DNA from: CAZEQD01 sp964514305
Lineage (GTDB): Bacteria > Acidobacteriota > Aminicenantia > Aminicenantales > Aminicenantaceae
Assembly: GCA_964514305.1 (NCBI GenBank)
Contig: CAZEQD010000072.1
Coordinates: 1 to 9,502, forward strand
Length of the DNA: 9,502 bases
Reading direction: 5' to 3'
Made by a program: the position numbers and the translations under genes. Shown here piece after piece: positions 6,905 through 9,502 of the stretch (within the stretch, counting starts at the first letter, position 1; the number at the start of each line of letters is the position of its first letter). The notes beneath the pieces are model-generated. The model was given only the letters and a program-made list of their open reading frames with translations. It had not been told where the DNA came from and made no database searches.

Positions 6905-7285
6905 ATGAAGGGCATCAAAAAAATCGAAAATATGGATTATTATGAAATTCTAAATTTAACTAAAGATGCCTCTCCCTCAGACATTGAAAGAGCTTATCAC
7001 TTGGGAAAAGCCACCTATGGACCAAATTCTTTAGCTCCCTACCGCCTCCTTTCAGAAGAAGAAAGAAAATTCATGTTAAAAAAAATTGAAGAAGCCTATC
7101 AGAATTTAAAGGATCCTGAGAAAAAGAAATTATACGATTTAAAGATGCTCAAAAAAGGCCCAGAATGGGAAAATAAAGCCTATTTTCGAAAATCAACCAA
7201 GAAGCTGAAAATCGAAGATGCTGAAAACCACCCGGGTTTCTGGAAAAAAATTAAACACTTTCTATTCCAGCCTCCGAGAAAATAA
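6905..7285 (+). CDS. Small J-domain-like protein lacking the HPD motif
   Basis: Protein of 126 residues. Residues 11-78 read as a DnaJ J-domain: DYYEILNLTKDASPSDIERAY (helices I-II), EEERKFMLKKIEEAYQNLKD (helix III) and PEKKKLYD (helix IV). The loop between helices II and III, which in true J-proteins holds His-Pro-Asp for stimulating DnaK, reads ATYGPNSLAPY (36-46), so HPD is absent and a chaperone-activating role is unlikely. The tail of about 48 residues is Lys-rich (KSTKKLKIED, FWKKIKHFLF) with no Gly/Phe or zinc domain. From memory, similar HPD-less J modules occur beside MinD-like ATPases in deltaproteobacteria, often fused to a helix-turn-helix domain, which I do not see here. The ATG at 6932 (MDYYEIL) is an alternative start, but neither has a strong Shine-Dalgarno. 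Confidence 0.8.
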   Translation: MKGIKKIENMDYYEILNLTKDASPSDIERAYHLGKATYGPNSLAPYRLLSEEERKFMLKKIEEAYQNLKDPEKKKLYDLKMLKKGPEWENKAYFRKSTKKLKIEDAENHPGFWKKIKHFLFQPPRK

Positions 7286-7307
7286 CAGCTTTCTCTGGCG
7301 GTTTTTT
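7271..7307 (+). terminator. Rho-independent terminator of the MinD-like/J-like unit
   Basis: CCTCCGAGAAA (7271-7281) pairs with TTTCTCTGGCGG (7290-7301): six contiguous pairs AAAGAG/TTTCTC next to the loop, then C.T mismatch and further C-G pairs with a bulge. Six T follow at 7302-7307. The J-gene stop TAA (7283-7285) lies in the loop, so the hairpin begins inside the coding sequence. No T-run serves the opposite strand. Confidence 0.75.
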
Positions 7308-7308
7308 C

Positions 7309-7680
7309 CTAATTTTTTACAACAATATCATCTTTGGTATTAAATACTCTATCTCTGCCTGCTGAAATCAATTTAAAATCACTAGCGGAAATTCTTTCAT
7401 ATTTGATTGCTGTTCCCCAAGCATCAACGCCGGCAGCAGATATAACATACAGACCTTGAAGATCCTTAAGAGAATTGGGCGGGTGGCCCTCATTGGCTAT
7501 ATAAGTCGTGATCAGCTTTTCTAAAGTAGCCATATTGGTCTTAGTCAACTTATATTTCATATCGTTAAAAGATTCTATCTCACCAGGAAGCTGCTTCTGC
7601 TTTCCAGCTCTAACCACAAACAGAAAAAAGACAATAATTACTACCAGCAGAAATAAAGCCAAAAATCCTTTTATCCTCAT
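7309..7680 (-). CDS. Membrane-anchored GspG-like (type II secretion pseudopilin-fold) protein
   Basis: Protein of 123 residues. Residues 5-23 form one hydrophobic helix after MRIKG. The rest follows the major pseudopilin GspG pattern: an amphipathic stretch TNMATLEKLITTYIANEGHPPNSL (48-71), DAWGTAIKYE (86-95) and the C-terminal ISAGRDRVFNTKDDIV (105-120), which in GspG forms a calcium-binding loop. A prepilin-like K-G-F junction exists at residues 4-6, but position +5 after the cut is Phe10, not the Glu required in most pilins, and the GFTLIE motif is absent. It may be an uncleaved anchored protein, an atypical minor pseudopilin or a stand-alone relative. No other secretion gene is in the window. 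The ATG is preceded by AGAGGA on the minus strand at a normal distance. Confidence 0.75.
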   Translation of the reverse strand: MRIKGFLALFLLVVIIVFFLFVVRAGKQKQLPGEIESFNDMKYKLTKTNMATLEKLITTYIANEGHPPNSLKDLQGLYVISAAGVDAWGTAIKYERISASDFKLISAGRDRVFNTKDDIVVKN

Positions 7681-7823
7681 TTCAATTCCTCTTCGATATA
7701 TAGTTTACATCAAATTTCCAAGCTTCGGTTAAGAAAAATGAAATATAAATTCAGCTCTTTTCTTCCTCTAAAGGGGGATTATTAGGCTGCTTATAGTTCT
7801 GGAGTTGGCCTAAATTAAAATAA

Positions 7824-8081
7824 TTATTCCTCTTTCTGGTGGGAAGCTGTCAATTTGCCTTCTAACTCGCTTATTCTTTGTCTTAAGGCCTCTCTTTCTC
7901 CTTTCTTGGCCATGACCAGCATTCTGGCTAATATTCCAGCTGTACAAAGAAGAATTAAGATGCTCAAAATAGATGCGCTTAACCCAGGAATTTTTAATTC
8001 CTGAAGGAAAGTAAGAACTCCGACGTCAGCCAGATAGGACAAAATAGTCAAGACCACCAAAGCCATTACCCACCATATCAT
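7824..8081 (-). CDS. Unrecognised small two-helix membrane protein
   Basis: Protein of 85 residues that I do not recognise. Two hydrophobic segments, about 3-26 (WWVMALVVLTILSYLADVGV) and 35-57 (around SILSILILLCTAGILARMLV), are joined by a short loop with PGLS. The last 28 residues are charged and probably coiled-coil (KKGEREALRQRISELEGKL). By the positive-inside rule the C-terminal tail is likely cytoplasmic. The start is strongly supported by AAGGAGG at 8094-8088, 6 bases before the ATG. It lies between the GspG-like gene and the kinase gene on the same strand but has long gaps on both sides (143 and 218 bases), so it is probably its own unit. Membrane shock or phage-shock-like small proteins have this shape, but no motif supports such a name. 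Confidence 0.75.
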   Translation of the reverse strand: MIWWVMALVVLTILSYLADVGVLTFLQELKIPGLSASILSILILLCTAGILARMLVMAKKGEREALRQRISELEGKLTASHQKEE

Positions 8082-8087
8082 TTCTTT

Positions 8088-8094
8088 CCTCCTT
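8088..8094 (-). promoter_or_regulatory. Strong Shine-Dalgarno of the 85-residue membrane protein
   Basis: Minus strand AAGGAGG, a full match to the anti-Shine-Dalgarno core, 6 bases before ATG 8081. It is one of the strongest sites in the window and is the main support for this gene being real. Confidence 0.8.
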
Positions 8095-8163
8095 CTAAAT
8101 TATAGGGAGATAGTAGTTTTATTTAATATCTAAAACTTCCCCCTTTGTATGAATTTCCTTCAT

Positions 8164-8211
8164 AGGCTGTTTCTACTTATATCAAAGGAAAAAGACGAAG
8201 TCAAACAGCCT
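8164..8211 (-). other. Long hairpin in the leader of the 85-residue gene
   Basis: AGGCTGTTT (8164-8172) is the exact complement of AAACAGCCT (8203-8211). Inside it, ACTT (8175-8178) also pairs with AAGT (8198-8201), so the stem is 9 + 4 pairs around a small internal loop with a 19-base A-rich loop. No T-run follows on either strand. It sits in the 218-base gap between the kinase stop and the 85-residue gene, which otherwise shows no gene. It could be a leader regulatory structure, a 3' end stabiliser for the kinase message or an old inverted-repeat insertion. Confidence 0.5.
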
Positions 8212-8246
8212 CAGAAGAAAGTGGGGATTTCTTGAACTCATCTTAC

Positions 8247-8274
8247 ATAATAATTATTGGTTAATCGAATGCAA
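8247..8274 (-). promoter_or_regulatory. Possible promoter for the 85-residue gene
   Basis: Minus strand TTGCAT (8274-8269), 16-base spacer, TATTAT (8252-8247). The -10 matches at 5 of 6, the -35 only at its TTG. It would give a leader of about 160 bases that includes the 8164-8211 hairpin. Confidence 0.3.
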
Positions 8275-8299
8275 TATTATTTATCTGGTCTTTCTTATT

Positions 8300-9409
8300 T
8301 TAAGCTTCAAATTCTATCTTAAAGGTTGTTCCTTTGTCCTTTTCCAATTGAATGTGGCCATCGAGCTGCCTGACTAAATCTGTTACTAATTGTAGGCCCA
8401 AGGTCTTGGTTTGGCGAAAATCTACGTTTTCAGGAAGACCTATGCCATTATCGCTAATGATTAATTTATATTTACCATTTTCATCAGAAAACATCTTCAC
8501 CATTATCTCTCCATTACTGTTGCCAGGAAAGGCATATTTCAAGGCATTGGAAACAAGTTCGTTGATAATCAGTCCGCAAGGGATGGCCCGATTAATATCC
8601 AGATAAACATTTTCAACTTCTGTAGTCAATTTGACCTTTTTTCCCTCTATACTATACATGGCCAACAAGTGAGTGGTAATCTTTTTTATATAATCAGAAA
8701 AATCTATTCTAGCTAAATCTGGCGAACGATAAAGAGATTCATGAATTAAAGCCATAGATTTGATTCTGTTCTGGCCAACATTAAAAAATTCCCTAATACT
8801 CTTGTCCTTCGCCTGGGTAGACTGTAATCTAAACAGACTGGCCATAATCTGCATGTTATTCTTTACTCGGTGATGAATTTCTCCTAGAAGCATTTCTTTC
8901 TCTTTAAGAGAAGCTTTTAATCTCTCTTCCATTTTGATGCGGTCAGTAATATCTATGTAAATGGCATATTGTCCCACCTGCTGATGGTTAATTATAATTG
9001 GCAAACCAATAATAGAAACATTTATTAATCTTCCATCTTTTCGTTGCCTTAGCCCCTCTGTTGTAATTCCTTTTCCTTTTTCTATTTCTCGGGATATTTT
9101 TTGGGCTTCAGAGCGAAGTTCAGGTGGAGTCACCAGTTCGTCCAACATCTTACCAACCGCCTCCTTAGGGCTGTAACCAAACACCTGGGTAAATTTTTTA
9201 TTAATACGAAGTATTACACCCTTATTATCAACCATGGCGATAACTTCCTGGCTGCTTTCAAACATCTGGTCAAAAAAGGCCTTTTCTGTAGTCAACCGCT
9301 CCTTAATTATTTCCAGCTTTGATTTAGCTTTCTCTAATTTTTCAATTCGCCGTTGTAATTCCTGTAATTTGTTTATAAGCTGAGCTTTGCTCAATCGGCT
9401 GTAGTTCAT
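8300..9409 (-). CDS. Soluble PAS - HisKA_2 sensor histidine kinase
   Basis: Protein of 369 residues without a membrane segment, so a cytoplasmic sensor. Order: an N-terminal Lys/Glu coiled coil (about 5-43), a PAS domain (about 45-160, with NKGVILRINKKFTQVFGYSP and a closing ITDRIKMEERL), the HisKA_2 dimer/phospho-acceptor region EIHHRVKNNMQIMASLFRLQS (177-197; likely His180), and a HATPase domain with N-box INELVSNALKYAF (282-294), G1 SDNGIGLP (319-326) and TLGLQLV (336-342). All kinase motifs look intact. The family autophosphorylates on His and passes phosphate to a response regulator; HisKA_2 kinases are often linked to output proteins encoded elsewhere. No receiver-domain gene is within the window, so the partner is unknown, as is the PAS ligand. 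ATG 9409 is preceded by AAGGG on the minus strand. Confidence 0.92.
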   Translation of the reverse strand: MNYSRLSKAQLINKLQELQRRIEKLEKAKSKLEIIKERLTTEKAFFDQMFESSQEVIAMVDNKGVILRINKKFTQVFGYSPKEAVGKMLDELVTPPELRSEAQKISREIEKGKGITTEGLRQRKDGRLINVSIIGLPIIINHQQVGQYAIYIDITDRIKMEERLKASLKEKEMLLGEIHHRVKNNMQIMASLFRLQSTQAKDKSIREFFNVGQNRIKSMALIHESLYRSPDLARIDFSDYIKKITTHLLAMYSIEGKKVKLTTEVENVYLDINRAIPCGLIINELVSNALKYAFPGNSNGEIMVKMFSDENGKYKLIISDNGIGLPENVDFRQTKTLGLQLVTDLVRQLDGHIQLEKDKGTTFKIEFEA

Positions 9410-9441
9410 CCTTTTCCCTTGATCCTCTTCAAATTGTTAAT

Positions 9442-9470
9442 ATTTTATTAATTCTTATCGGATAAATCAA
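9442..9470 (-). promoter_or_regulatory. Sigma70-type promoter for the histidine kinase
   Basis: Minus strand TTGATT (9470-9465), exactly 17 bases, TAAAAT (9447-9442). Boxes match the consensus at 4 and 5 of 6 with ideal spacing. Transcription would start near 9435, giving a leader of about 25 bases with the ribosome site. It is the best promoter in the window. Confidence 0.55.
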
Positions 9471-9502
9471 ATGATAAATAATTTCCTTTTTTCCTTTTTT
9501 GC

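Noticed and set aside
7738..7785. Short + strand frame starting ATG 7738
   Set aside because: Fifteen codons with no ribosome site or recognisable sequence.
7782..7813. TTAGGC ... GCCTAA inverted repeat downstream of the 85-residue gene
   Set aside because: Only 6 firm pairs around a 20-base loop and no T-run on the minus strand; too weak to call a terminator.
8117..8161. 14-codon minus-strand frame (MKEIHTKGEVLDIK) as a leader peptide
   Set aside because: No Shine-Dalgarno, no regulatory codon run and no attenuator-like structure after it; likely chance.

Overview
The window is AT-rich bacterial chromosome (roughly mid-30s % GC by eye) that looks like ordinary housekeeping and accessory sequence. 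I see no transposase, phage gene, CRISPR array, tRNA or rRNA. The host is probably a Gram-negative-type bacterium, because there is a pseudopilin-like (GspG) protein and an exported DUF885 protein. The pairing of a MinD/FlhG-like ATPase with a J-domain-like protein is, from memory, a deltaproteobacterial/Acidobacteriota/Aminicenantes-like arrangement. Any phylum name is a weak inference.

Left part, + strand (1-5495): the 3' portion of a FabH-type ketoacyl-ACP synthase III, cut by the window edge; an exported DUF885-family protein whose expected metal-site residues are replaced; a TatD-family metal-dependent hydrolase; a long-chain trans-polyprenyl diphosphate synthase; and a CYTH-domain protein (CyaB/thiamine-triphosphatase superfamily). 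The link between these genes is loose: fatty-acid initiation, isoprenoid chain making, nucleic-acid or phosphate hydrolysis. Two of the gaps (before the TatD gene and before the CYTH gene) each carry a GTAG-headed imperfect palindrome resembling a REP element.

Middle (5516-7307): rpoZ (RNA polymerase omega) lies on the minus strand, convergent with the CYTH gene and divergent from a two-gene + strand unit. That unit encodes a MinD/FlhG-like deviant-Walker ATPase and a small J-domain-like protein without the HPD motif, and it ends in a good intrinsic terminator that folds across the last stop codon.

Right part, - strand (7309-9470): a membrane-anchored GspG-like protein with a degenerate prepilin signal, an unrecognised 85-residue two-helix membrane protein with a long leader that contains a strong hairpin, and a soluble PAS/HisKA_2 sensor histidine kinase behind a good sigma70-type promoter. 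No response regulator lies within the window.

No clear new multi-gene system is visible. The items most worth a second look are the DUF885 protein with replaced active-site motifs, the MinD-like/HPD-less J-protein pair, the GTAG palindromes and the GspG-like protein lacking Glu+5. Several starts were moved from the longest reading frame to a codon behind a clear Shine-Dalgarno sequence.
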